Source of the DNA: Macrophomina tecta
Taxonomy: Eukaryota; Ascomycota; Dothideomycetes; Botryosphaeriales; Botryosphaeriaceae
Direction: 5' to 3'
Assembly (NCBI GenBank): GCA_024180945.1
Contig: JAKSGN010000005.1
Span: forward strand, 1,302,001 to 1,366,000
Length of the DNA stretch: 64,000 nucleotides
Shown here: positions 33,054-45,223 of the stretch, one piece after another
Position numbering within the stretch: the stretch's first letter is position 1
Layout: each line of letters opens with the position of its first letter
Program-made: the position numbers and the translations under genes
Notes under the pieces: generated by a model
Database searches by the model: none
Told to the model about the DNA's origin: nothing
The model's input: only the letters and a program-made list of their open reading frames with translations

Positions 33054-33938
33054 ATGCAGAGCCCCACTGCTGACAAGAACACTTCACAATGTCTGACTTC
33101 ACTGTCACCCGAACATGAAGAAGAGCCATCCACTATGTTCATCCATCTCCAACAAGCAAATGCGCAGCTTTCTGCATTCGCGCCTGTGCTCAACGCCACG
33201 AATATGAGGACGCTCGCCTACGCGCCCAGAACGCAGACCATAAGACAAAGGTTGAAAATCTCGAGGGACTTTGGTAGCAGCATGAATGGATACAGGCACA
33301 CTATAATGGCCTGAAGGAGAAATGCCAACAGCCGAAAAACCAGTGCTTGATGGTTTCCACGAAGTTGCTCATGACGAAGGTGGAGAGGCAGATTGAAGAA
33401 GCAGGCTGGCGGCAATGGACATACCCTCCTTTAGACATGGAGTAACGGGAAACAATCATCAAGAACGTTCGGTAAGTGCAAGATGCTTGGAAAGTGAGGC
33501 GGATATCGGAGGTCAAATAAAAACTTCGTGTTCTCGCCGCCTCTGTTCAGAGGTGCTGTCCTTCTTGGTTCATTGAAACACAACTCACGTCTACCAGAAG
33601 ACTCGTCATCATCGCTGCATGACAGCAGAAATGAATGCAGCCTCAGGATAATGCCGGACAAGCCATCTAAGCCTTGCCTGCCATTCCGACCGCCCCCCGC
33701 TTCCATCCCCCACCGACCGACGACGCGTCACATCCTATCATGTACACTTACTTCCCCATCGCCTAGATCATGCATCCAAACAAGCGCAGAGCTCTCCGAC
33801 CCCATCTACACAAGCAGCCCACGGAACCGCAAAAAGCCGAACACAGCATATACAGCCGCTCGTCCGACCGTCATGCCTCTCTCAACCCATCCGCGCCTCC
33901 GAAAGCAGGCAAACGCCTGCACCACCCCTCCAATATAA
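33054..33938 (+). pseudogene. Decayed coiled-coil-like gene with frame break and in-frame stops
   Basis: From ATG 33054 a frame reads MQSPTADKNTSQCLTSL... to FIHLQQANAQLSAF. Coding character then moves to another frame: HEYEDARLRAQNADHKTKVE, NLEGLW, TAG at 33275, QHEWIQAHYNGLKEKCQQ, then STKLLMTKVERQIEEAGWRQ, WTYPPLDME, TAA at 33443, RETIIKNVR. This ends exactly at a consensus donor (CG|GTAAGT at 33472). A TTCAG acceptor at 33547 continues the same frame as GAVLLGSLKHNSRLPEDSSS and stays open to 33938. The Lys/Glu/Gln-rich pattern suggests a coiled coil. One frame shift and two stops with preserved splice sites indicate a recent pseudogene. The family is not recognised. A C-terminal Ser/Pro/Arg-rich part (after about 33690) may be non-coding. 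Confidence 0.4.
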
Positions 33939-35110
33939 CCCACGAAACTCGCATGCGTGTCGTGCAGGCGCCAGAGCGTACCCAATTCATGCACCGGCTA
34001 GCATGACTTGTTTCAGGCAATAAAACGAAAAAAAGGCAGAAAGGAAAGAGGAAACCAGTCGGCGACGTGCAGCGTCTGAAACGAGCTGAGGCAGGGCGGC
34101 GCGTCTGTGCTTCATGCGCCGCCAAAACGACGACGACGACGACGACGACGGTCGACGTGGCGCGCGAGAGCCGTTGATGACAGTTTGGAATGTATGCGCG
34201 ATATGGTCGGCGTAGATCTGATGCTACGTTGATCGGATACTAGGTCTTTGGGTGTGCAGAGACGCGTTTGCGCGGATGTGGAGCGGACATTGGCGCTGGA
34301 AACATTGGAGTCGACGTGCTTGGGGACTTCTATGCTGCTTCGTTTAATCCATTAGCACCATATTGGATAGTAAATGCTGAGCTCTCGCATGATGTCAATT
34401 AATCTACCGCCTGTGATGTTGTTCGATGTTCTTGAGAGGATGTCGCTGATCCGGAGACCCCAGCGGATGCAAGTGTTCCGTGAGGTCGAACGCTAGCATG
34501 ATGGTTGTGAGAGCTGCATGTAAGCCTAGGTCATCTAGCTGTATATTTAGCTCTTGTTTTCTATTATGCTGCCGTATGGGACAGTGTTGCGATGTTGACG
34601 CGCGTACGAGAGGGTGAGTTGGAAGGATCGTTGCCTGACGGCTTGTGCGTGTCCTGAAGGGCAGCTGGAGCGTAAACTGCTCCGGTCGTCCATCTCAGCA
34701 CGACTACTATGCTCGGAAACTGTACCGGGAGGAAAAAAAAGCCAGAGCGATCGTTCGACCGCGATTGATAGCGGCATTCAGTGCTGTTGCCCATATACAC
34801 CCGGCCTGAACGCAGCCCAGAAAGGGGATGAATCGAGGAAGTAGAGAGCAACCCATCACGTTAAAGACACAGTGACGATGCACAGACACAGATGTGCAGT
34901 AAGACTCTGGATTGAGTGATTTTTCTGAGCGGAGAAGATATGCTGACAGTCCATCCGGCATCTACACCGGCTTTCGCCTCTGACCCCCCGCATCAGGACT
35001 GCTCCAGATGAGCGTGCAACTAAGCCAAACATCGCATCAGCCTACTCATCAAACAATGCACTCAGATCTATTAAGTGCTGCATTTCGACTTTCTGATGCG
35101 CTTTGCACCA
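33939..35110. other. Intergenic, 3' flank of the CCA1-TTI2 gene
   Basis: No gene supported. Contains a short CGA microsatellite at 34128-34150. Frames of 60-95 codons near 34550-34960 overlap on both strands and look random. Confidence 0.5.
34128..34150. repeat. (CGA)n microsatellite, 7-8 units
   Basis: Perfect CGA run next to a GTCGAC site. Confidence 0.9.
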
Positions 35111-38100
35111 TCATGAATCCCCCTCACCACCTTCGATGATTCTGCTAAACAAGCCATCCAGTCTTGCATCCGCCCCGAGCAACCTCTGCGCCTCTGCTTC
35201 CCAGTCGACGCCCTCCACGCCCTCGAGCGCAGTTGCCATCACTTCGACAACATTAATCAGCTCGCTCTTGACTTCCGCAAAACCATCCTTCTCCTCGCCT
35301 TCGGCAGCCAACCGCACCCAACAGACTGCAACGCCTTTGAACACCTCCGCCCTCCACATCTCGATGCGCACCCAAGCGTTCAAAATCAGCGTCTGCATTG
35401 TACGAGCGGCCTGAATCAATAATGGTGGATACGAAGGGCCGAGTGGCTCCGACAGAATGTTGGAGAGCAGTGGTACAAGGCTTTTGAGGTGCTTGACGGA
35501 ATGGACACCCAGAGTTTGGATGATAGAGTTGAGCTGTGCGAGAAGGCAATGCGCTATGCGTACGTGCTCCCCCGCATGAGCATGAGAGGAAAGAATGCCG
35601 TCCCAGACGAGCTTGTCAAGCGCACTTGCGCGTTGTTGGGCAGCGTCGGAGAGAGGATCACCAGGCGAAGGAACAGGGTAGCGAGTCCGAGCAAGAGCGA
35701 TCAGAGCGGGATAGGCGGCATCGAGGAGACTGATGGATTCAGATTCAGGAGTGAGCGTTGGTAGATACGTTAGACACGGGTTGAGTGCTTCCTCAAATAC
35801 ATCAGCAAGGCCGGTTCGTTTGAGCAGTTGAGATGGTGTGATTTCGAGCAGTAGTCTAAGCAAATCGCAGCCTTTGGCCTTGAACTTTGGGTCCGAGTCG
35901 TCGACTAGAGTGAGGACGGGTGGAACTAGCAGCGGCCAGAAGTCCTCAACTCGTTCTGAGTCCATTCTGAGAAGCACCCATCGAAGCAAGTCTAGCGCGT
36001 ATCCTTCTTTTTCTGCCTTCCATGGCTTTGTTTCTGATTCATCCTCTGTGAAAAGAGTACGCGTCCGAGGATTTGAGGACTGGATGTTTTTACGCCCTTG
36101 TGCGGTCACCACGGGGTTCTGAGTTTTGGCGAAAAGAGGACGTATTGTAAGCCCGAGGAAGTGCTTCGCGAGGTGGGAGGTTAGCTCACCCTTCTTCTTG
36201 CCAGCCTGTTGCTTGTCAGAGCTGCTCTCCTCTGCCTGATGATGGACCCGCACTTCTTCAATTGCCTCAGACGGGTCGGTGATTCCTGGATTTCGGAGCT
36301 GCCAGGCCATGACCACATCGAGAGCAGACCTCATCCAAGGGCCGGGCGGCGTCTCTAGAGCCTTTGCAAGCGCTTTGCCGTCAAGAAGAGGCTTCAGGGA
36401 GTACGCCTCGGCAAGATTCAGTGTCTGGATGTGTTCAAACCATTTACTATACGACAACAAGACCTCTGCAGTATCTCGTTAGCCATTGATCATTCTACAC
36501 GAATGAACGGGGCGTGTTATTTACCTTGTTCACCCTCAGGAGCCTCTGAGTTGGTCTCAACGCTTCCAGGAAGGTTCAGGATTTCGTACAACAAAACAAA
36601 GAGTGCCTGATTTCTCCAAGTCGGACCCCATCTGCGGATAGCCATTCCAACTGTGTCTGGCGCAGTAGCATCGCCTTCCTCGCGCCTCTTGTGCGACCGC
36701 TTCTGCTGAGTGTTGAAATTGTCCTTCAGTCCACGAATCTCCTCTAGATTCCTTACAGATGCTGTCATAACATCGCACACCTTGTTCGGCGCCTTTATAC
36801 CCTCTCTAGCAACAGAGCTGGCTACAGGCGGGGGCGCCTTTGTGCCTGGCTTAGATGGCTGCGGATCCGGAGCATCAGCCCATGGCACGACTGCGGAGAT
36901 CAACCATGAGAGGTAGGCATCTTCCGTATCGCGAATTGTCATAGAGCGAACAGTTGTGGCCCTCGAATCTTGCGATTTAAGTATTCTGGCAAGCGCTTGG
37001 TAGGCGATAAACCAGTTTCCTGGCGGAGAGAAATCGTGATCTTTGGTAGGGTCTGAGAATACTGTAGTATACAGACCAAGGCGGTCAATATATTGCATCG
37101 CACCGAGGGGATCAGGGCCTGCGAGCACGTCAGCGAGAAAAAAAAAAGGCCATGGGGTACGGACTCGTTTACCTCTGAGCATCTTCTCCAGCTCGACACC
37201 TACTCGCTCGCGGCTGATCTTTATACGCAGGGCTTGTTTGATATCTTCGTTGCCCATGTACTCCTCAGCTGTGGGGTCAATATTGTATCCCAACCTGCTG
37301 GCAAAGCGAATCAAGCGCAAAACTCGCAAGGGATCATCTTTGAAAGTCTGGTAAGGCTCAAGTGGCGTGCGAATGATGCGTTTCTGCATGTCATCGAAGC
37401 CTTTTCCGGTAAAGTCTTCCACCTCGGAGGTGTTGAGGTTGTAGAACATTGCGTTCACAGTCGCATCACGGCGGAGTGCATCCTCTTCTGGGGTGCCGAA
37501 TTCCATCTGCGGGTTCCTGCTGTCTTCAGTGTACGTCTCTTTGCGCAAGTTCACCAAATCAATGTCGAGACCCAGAATCCTCGTTGTCACCGTCTCCAAG
37601 TGCTTTGACTTCTCCGGGTTGGCTTCGATCTTGTGAAGGCCGCCGACCTGCTTATTCTTGGCAGATGTGCCAGCCTTTTCTGACGAAGCCACGCCCTCGA
37701 GTCCATACTTTTCGGGGTTGCCTGGTATCTCGAGGTACTCTTTCAGGCGTAGACCGAATTGGAAGCCGGTCATCTTGTTGATTGCAACATCGATGTCATG
37801 ACTCTCGACGCCGAGAAGTTTGTCCCTCACCCAACCTCCGGTGAAGCGAAGCACAAGTTGAGTATTGGCCAGCTCGTCTGGCAGCTGGACATGCGACTCG
37901 TCGGAGGCCGGACGAGGGTTGTTGTCGATGTACTCGGCAACATCAAGCAGCAGCCTCCGGAGCGTTTGCTCTACTCCGGTAAGCTCCAATGTCCGGGAAC
38001 CGGCAGCCGGGGTGGCCATGGTCCTTTTTCCCCGGCAGACGGAAGTTGTGACGGCAGGCTCGAGCTTGCGTCTTTTCGAGCTGCGCTCTTCTGGATGCGG

Positions 38101-38259
38101 GAAAGACGGGGGAGATTGCAGGGACATGCAGCGAAAGCTATGCTGCAGGGCACGTGCAGGGTGCAGGAGAGTGGATGGGCGCGAGAGAGAAATTTGGGGC
38201 CTGGGATTAATGCTGCCGGAGAGAGAGAAGCCGACGCGGGTGATGCGCGGGGCGATCAT
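35111..38259 (-). CDS. CCA-adding tRNA nucleotidyltransferase fused to Tti2
   Basis: Complement(join(35111..36465, 36525..37118, 37173..38259)) encodes 1011 residues with two unrelated modules. Residues about 120-633 are a class II CCA-adding enzyme, which builds the 3' CCA end of tRNA in nucleus, cytosol and mitochondria: RFTGGWVRDKLLG (141-146), metal-binding DID (Asp155, Asp157), RRDATVNAMFYN (from 263), DDPLRVLRLIRFASRLG and the C-terminal LKPLLDGKALAKALETPPG then PWMRSALDVVMAWQLRNPG. After AIEEVR and a 20-residue linker (QAEESSSDKQQAGKKKGE) comes a Tti2 domain (about 654-1011): HFLGLTIRPLFAKTQNPVVT, DFWPLLVPPVLTLVDDSDPK, EALNPCLTYLPTLTPESESI. Tti2 belongs to the Tel2-Tti1-Tti2 complex that matures PIKK kinases such as TOR. 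No stop separates the modules, and no ATG lies between the last CCA1 residues and the Tti2 block. A 54-nt intron (37172..37119) is also open in frame. In-frame ATGs at 38259, 38127 and 38019 allow mitochondrial and cytosolic forms. Confidence 0.88.
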
Positions 38260-38661
38260 CCATGTAGTCGGAGGAAGCGAGGCCGTATGAGTCGACGATG
38301 ACAGGCAGCAGCACGAGAGGCCGGCGGATGCGGCTCTGCGCTGGAGGTCAAGTTGTTTGCTCGGTTGTGGAGCGGACAGGCAGCTTCTGACGTATCTAGT
38401 GGCCGCGGGTTGTGCGTGCTGGATCGGCAGGCACATCCCTGCAGCGCGCACCTGCTCTGCTGGCCAAGCCACGGCCTCTTCTATCACAACCCACTCCCTC
38501 AACGCCCGCGCCCGCGCCCTCACCCCCTCCGCGCCGATCCTCCACGCTCGCGACGCGCCCGAGCTCCCCTCTCGCGGAACCGCCCTGTCCTGGTCAATCC
38601 ATGCCCTGTTTCGCCTACTCTGCGAGGCCACCAAACCCCCGTCGGCCCGCACAACGCTCCC
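38260..38661. promoter_or_regulatory. Divergent promoter region CCA1-TTI2 / TRS85
   Basis: A 402-base spacer separates the two start codons. Both flanking frames remain open across it, because of GC content, but show no conserved protein there. No TATA box is evident. Confidence 0.55.
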
Positions 38662-41246
38662 ATGACGCCTTCACGAGATGATGCGCCGCTGCATACTCCC
38701 CACTCCAGCATAGATTCGTCGCGCTCCCATGTGCTCCCCAAGCGCAACTCTTCGCCCGCGCCCTCGATAGCCTCCTCCGTCTCCAGCCTACCCTACCGCC
38801 GCTCTACTGCCACGCTTTCCTCTGTTTTCGCTTCCACGTCAACCTTGCGTCCCAACACCCCGGGATCCGGTACCTCCACCCCTCATGCTCCCATAGTCGC
38901 CGGCTCCGTCTTCTCGCCGCCCCCTCGCACCGGCACTGCCTCCCCGACACTCTCCTCTACCGGCGTTAGCGACGAAATCCGTACCCTGATCCTCCGTTCG
39001 TTCGTACCGCACATCGGCATCGTTCCTTCTCCCGATACCGAGGACATCTGCCGAGAAAAGGGCTTTGCTGGCGGCTTTCTCGAGCTTATACGGCCATATG
39101 GCGATCTGGTGCAGGGGAAGGTTACCATCCGCGACAGCGTTGGTGCAAGCAGGAGCTGGGACGACTTCGGCGTCCGCTTTACCGGCCTTAAGGACGGCCT
39201 CGGCGTTCGTCCGCGGCGGAGCACCGAGACACGACCGGGGAGTGCAAATGGAGACCCGCGAGGGGAGTTCCTTCCCTTCGTTAGGGTCGGCGGGGACGTT
39301 GGGCTGGTAGAGGACGCTGTGGATCGGCACTTGTCGTTTGCTGAGCTACAGATGGGAGGTGCTGCTGACGATTACTTCAATTCTAAGAGAGCCGGTGCCG
39401 AGGCTTTTGGTTCCTCTTCGCCCTTTTACCGACTTTATTTGCGTCGATTGCTTTCTGGATTACCCATATCTCCCCACGAGACTTTCTCTCATCCGGTAGC
39501 CTGTATCATTGCTATCAGCTCGCGCTGCCCTAACCCAATTGAGCAGCTGCGCCAGCTATACCAAAGCACAAATACCGGGGAATACAGGTTGCCACAATGG
39601 GTTAATAACGACTATTTACGATACTACGTGCTGGTGCACGACGAAGATCATGATGATATTGCCAAGTCTACAGCACTATATGAGCAGATGAAGCGCCACT
39701 TTGGCCTGCATTGTCATTTGCTACGACTTAGAAGTACTCAGTGTGTGTCTTCTGACGACGACGCCGTCAGACTCCCTATGAGTGATTGGCTATCCGCTTC
39801 CGAAGAGCTGGCTGAAATACAAAAACGAGGTACAGTCCTGCATGTGACAGCCCATCTGAAGGTCGCTACTGACTTAGGACAGAAATATCGGAAGATGTTG
39901 AGGACCCCACCCCATGCCTCTTTGATTCAGATGCAACAGCAATCCGTACATTCGTTCGGGAGCTAGTCACCCAGTCGATCATCCCCACCATGGAGAAGAA
40001 TGCGATGATATGGAACGAACAAATAGCATCCAAGCGAAAAGGAATCAGCGGCCGCTTCATGTCATTATCTAAGCGTTGGACGGGCTTCGGATCATCTTCA
40101 AGGAACTCCGGAATTTCTCTACAAGGCGGATCTGGCAGTAATTACGACTCTCTTCAGGGCTTTTACAGACCGGATGCCCCGGAGGCCCTCATGCGCAAGC
40201 TTGCCGACTACGCCTTCATGCTTCGCGACTTCCGATTAGCCGCTAGCACTTACGATCTCCTCCGCTCGGACTTCAACAACGATAAGGCGTGGAAATATTA
40301 CGCAGGCGCAAACGAAATGACCGTCATCAGCACGCTCCTCGTACCCCAAAGCATGTCTTCCAAGACGCGCATAGAGAACATCGATCAGATGCTGGAGACC
40401 GCAAGTTACTCCTATCTCGCTCGCTGCGATGCGCCCTACAACGCTCTCCGTGGCCTCACCATTGGCCTCGAACTCCTCAAGCTCCGTGGCCACTCAGCGT
40501 GCGACGACGCTGCGCGCTGGGCGGCCCGCATCATCGAGAGCCGTCTCGTTGGCCCTGTCGGCCATGCCCTCTTCACTGAACGCATATCAGACTGCTACTC
40601 CAGTATGCGGGGGGTCGGCACCATGAGTTGGGGCATGCGCCGCCGCAAAGCCGGCCTGTGGGCTGTCCTCGCCGCTGACGCGTGGATAAAGCTCGACAAG
40701 AGTGTCCAGGCCGAGAAGTGCCTCGACGTCGCCACCGAGCTATACGGCCTCAACGAAGACGCCGACGCTGAGGACGAGAAGCAGACACGGAGGACGCTCG
40801 AGTTTGGCAGTATGCGCGCTTTCATGGATGAACTGCGCCAGGCCGTCGTCGCCAGCCGTCTAGCTTCTCGCGTCGGCTTTGGCCCCGAGGAGGGCGCTGA
40901 GGGAGAGGAAGGCGAGGCACAGGAGGGCGCCGGTGGGGCTAAAGAGGAAGAGGAAATCGTCGAGGAGGTCAGCGAGACGCTCGGCCAGGAAAAGCGGAGT
41001 CATCGCCAGAGCCTCATCGGCGCCGTTGTGCCGCCGCTGGCTGGAGAGAATGCGCTCAGTCCGCTCAGGACAAGGGATGAGGAGCCGGCATTCTTGGCTG
41101 AGCAGCAGCAGCAGGAAAAGCCAAAGGAAGCGGCCGTTGCGCAGGAGGAGTTGTTCGAGAAGGCGGAGGGTGGTCAGGGTGCGGCGGGCGAGATGGCACC
41201 GGTGGAAGAGGAGCCCGCGGCGGAGAAAGACGGTGGGCAGGAGTAA
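38662..41246 (+). CDS. TRS85: TRAPPIII subunit Trs85/TRAPPC8
   Basis: Two exons, join(38662..39829, 39883..41246), encode 843 residues. Trs85 defines TRAPPIII, the exchange-factor complex that activates Ypt1/Rab1 for autophagy and ER-Golgi traffic. Residues 1-110 are Ser/Thr/Pro-rich. The conserved TRAPPC8 region begins with SDEIRTLILRSFVPHIGIVPSPDTE and includes FYRLYLRRLLSGLPISPHETFSHPVACII, LPQWVNNDYLRYYVLVHDE and, after the intron, DSDATAIRTFVRELVTQSII and the basic KRKGISGRFMSLSKRW. The block LMRKLADYAFMLRDFRLAAS then YDLLRSDFNNDKAWKYYAGA is highly typical. The last 130 residues are Glu/Ala/Gln-rich low complexity. The 53-nt intron has branch CTGAC and restores CLFDSD in frame. The start is the ATG giving MTPSRDD. 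The longer upstream frame is promoter. Confidence 0.93.
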
Positions 41247-41842
41247 TGCTTGTGCGTAGTTTGATGCCTTATCATTCGTTTCCCCTTTCTCCGTGTTCGT
41301 GGCGGATTTTCTTTTTCGTGCTGCGTGTGCTTGGCCAGAAAGTCAAAGCGTAGAAGGGCAAATATGTGAGCGGTTGGTAACGCTTTTTCTTTTCTTTTCT
41401 TTTCTTTTTTCTCACATGGGCACAGGCATGTGGAGACGGCGTTGTCTATTACCCTTTGTCTACCCTTGGGGATCTCGTGTTGAGCGTAGGGATACATAAA
41501 TTTTAGGTCTGGGACCTTAAGAGCGCTTAGCTCTTGGCTTTGGACTTTTCACTTGGTAGATAACTTATCGCCTTCGTTGCAGAGAGACAGTTATAAGTTC
41601 TGTTCTAGGAGGAATCGTAGCATACGGAGGTGAAGCCATGCGCTGACGAATGAATCTTTCCAGTGGGCGCTCTATTCGCAGCAAGAGCAGTCTAGTAGTC
41701 ACAGATGGCAAAGGCTCAAAGTGAAATGGAATCCATGTAATTTTGCAATGGGCTTTTCCCCACCCCGTCAAAACGCCTGGTATAGATGCAAGGATTATGC
41801 AAAGAGCATAAAGTGCTGAGGAGCGTAGTAGTGTGTCTCTAA
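41247..41842. other. Convergent spacer between TRS85 and NOP53
   Basis: Contains the facing 3' UTRs of TRS85 and NOP53 and a (CTTTT)n-like pyrimidine tract at about 41384-41410. No gene seen. Confidence 0.6.
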
Positions 41843-43271
41843 TTATCTGCCCTTCGCCAGCGTCCAGTCCTTGTACGACCACTTCTCGGTGACGGTGGTC
41901 TTTGGCTGCTTGCGCTGTGCGGCCTTGCGCGACTCAATCTTGCCGCGCAAGATCATATTACGGTAACGGTCCTTGATGAGGTTGCCCTCGGGCTTGAGCA
42001 ACCGCAGGGATTCCTGCAGCTCGTCCGGGAGAACGATTTCGAGAGGGGCTTCCGGGACACTGCGAACCACATTAGCGGCGTGTTGTTTGAGGATCGCATC
42101 CTTGATGAAGACTTACGGTGCCTTGCCGAACTTCCTCCTCCGGAGAATCTCCTCCTCGTCCTCAGACTCCTCTTCATCCTTCTTCACCACAGCTTGCTGC
42201 GTCTTGAGCTTCTCCTTCTCCTCAACTTCCTTAGCAAGCTTCTTGATCTGCTCTGCTTGTTGCTGCTGCTTCTTCATCTGGGCCTCCCACTTGGCCTGTC
42301 TCTCAGCCTCCTTTTTCCTCTGCGCCTTTTTCCGCTGTTGCGGCGTCTTTCGTTCCGGCCTCTTCTGCTTCAAGACGTTGTCCTCTGCCTCGCTCTGGAT
42401 ACCTTCCCATTCACTCTCCCAGGCACTTTCGTTGGCATCGCTCTCAGGATCGGATTCTGCGGCGGCCGCCGCAGCACGCTCCTGGCGTAACCTCTCCTCC
42501 TCGGCCTCTCGTAGACGCTTCTTCTCGGCCTCGACCTCCTTTTCACCCTCACGCGTAAGCAGCTCGTTCCACTCCTCGAATGTAGGATTGTAACTCTTGC
42601 CACCCTTGGGTTTCTTCACGGCAGGTACTGGCTTGCCACTCGCCAACAGCGCAACAGGGGCATGCTTCAGCGTCTCCGGCTCACGAATGGGCCTCTTCTC
42701 AGGCAAGAAGGAAAATCGTAGGTCCTGCTTCTTGTCCTCCGCAGCCCACGGGTCGTGCGTCGCCGTGCCGTCCGCCTGCACTATATCTTTTTCTGTAGTG
42801 TCACCGCCGTGCGCAATTCTCTTCAACCGCTGCAATTCCTTGTGCGAAACATAGTTCCCCGTCTTGTTGCGCTTGCTGCTAGGCTCGATAATGCCATTGG
42901 TCACCTTGGACGAGGAACGCTTCCGGGAGTCGACCGCGGGTACGGCAGAGCGCTGGGATAGAATTTCGTCGGCCTTGAGAGACTTGTGGCGTTTCTGAAC
43001 CTCCTTCTTAATGTCGACAGAGCCGGCAGTGTCGATTGCGAAGAGCTCATCGGAGGCCTTTTCAGCAACCACGCCACTGTGTGACTGGTCTTAGCGCCTG
43101 GAAACGGAAAATTGGGGCAATCCGGCGAGCTGCCTACCCTGCGATAACTTCTTCGCGGAGTTCCTCTAGGCCGGTCTGAACATCCGACACGTCGACATTC
43201 TTGCGCCAAGCCTTCTTGCCCTTGCGCGAGGGCTGCTTGCGCTGCTGAGGCGCCTGGACGTCGGTAGCCAT
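41843..43271 (-). CDS. NOP53: Ribosome biogenesis factor Nop53/GLTSCR2
   Basis: Complement(join(41843..42059, 42117..43076, 43138..43271)) encodes 436 residues. Nop53 is a nucleolar 60S assembly factor that recruits the exosome helicase Mtr4 for 5.8S and 25S rRNA maturation. Conserved features are the basic start with RKGKKAWRKNVDVSDVQTGL, ELREEVIAGGVVAEKASDEL then FAIDTAGSV, SFLPEKRPIRE, GKSYNPTFEEWNELL, a 150-residue Lys/Glu/Gln-rich coiled coil, and the C-terminal PVPEAPLEIVLPDELQESLR, LLKPEGNLIKDRYRNMILRG with KIESR. Introns of 61 and 57 nt restore the frame at both junctions. The gene is divergent from YPT6, with 342 bases between starts. Confidence 0.94.
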
Positions 43272-43613
43272 GGCGATCGTGGGTTGGGTTGCTGACTTGG
43301 GTCGACCGGTCGGGAGTTTTTGGCGACGCTTCGATTTTTTGGGCCCTCTTTCGGAGTCACCGCCTTTCGTCGTCTATCGATAATGCAGCGCGCACGTGCC
43401 GCGGGGCGATCGTTCAGCAGAACCCTGCACGCATTCGTCGTTGGTCCCGTCCTCCTGAAAGTGTGTCTGAGCGGCGTCCGAGCGACTACTTGACAGTTGT
43501 ATATCCCCACACTCCGCCGCCTCTCTCACCGACCATTCTGTTCTCTTTTCCTCCTCTCCTTTCGCCTCTCCGCGCGCTCCGCTGCTGAAGCTGCCCCCCG
43601 CACACCCTCCAAC
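43272..43613. promoter_or_regulatory. Divergent promoter region NOP53 / YPT6
   Basis: A 342-base spacer between start codons. It is pyrimidine-rich on the plus strand just before the YPT6 start (CTCTCACCG, TCTTTTCCTCCTCTCC). No clear TATA box. Confidence 0.6.
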
Positions 43614-44618
<1,005 letters not shown>

Positions 44619-45223
44619 AAGATGCGTCTCGGATATGTTGCCCGAGTTGGACGGTTACTTTCGGAATATTTGTATAAACCGCGGCGGCGTGTTTATTTTG
44701 TAAATGCCCTCTCAAGTCCCCTCCGGCCATGGGTGGGTCCATTGCAAGCATGGCGTTCTCGGTGATACGAACGGGATATTAAGGGCGGCCATGGATGCGG
44801 ATAATGTTGGGTGCACGCTGTATGATTAGGATGCACGATGAAAGGTATTGCGTAATGAGAGCATGCGTCCAAGACACGATAACTTATGTCCCTTTTCCAG
44901 TCATTTGAAAGTAGCGTAAAACACAGCCATAGAAGCTAAATAGATGGCCGTATATCAATTGCGCCGCGCCCCTTCCTAGACAACTGATCCTTCTATGCAG
45001 TCAATGCCTCCATCCTAGCTTCTCCAAAGCCATTCTCCCAGACTCCAGCTGGCCGTGATGTATTTACAACAATATGGTGTACACGAGAGTTGGGATTTGC
45101 CGCTTTTTATCGTCCGCAGGTGCGCGGGGCGCAACCTTGCTATCTTTTCCAGGTCGTATGCTTGTCAGCATACAGCTAGCCAAAGGATTTACTCCGGCAA
45201 GATTCGCGAGAAGCGAAGCGGGT
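44619..45223. other. Convergent spacer between YPT6 and TOM20
   Basis: Contains the 3' flanks of YPT6 and TOM20. No gene seen. Confidence 0.6.

Noticed and set aside
38260..38652. N-terminal extension of CCA1 upstream of ATG 38259
   Set aside because: The frame is open only because of GC content, it overlaps the divergent promoter, and has no conserved sequence.
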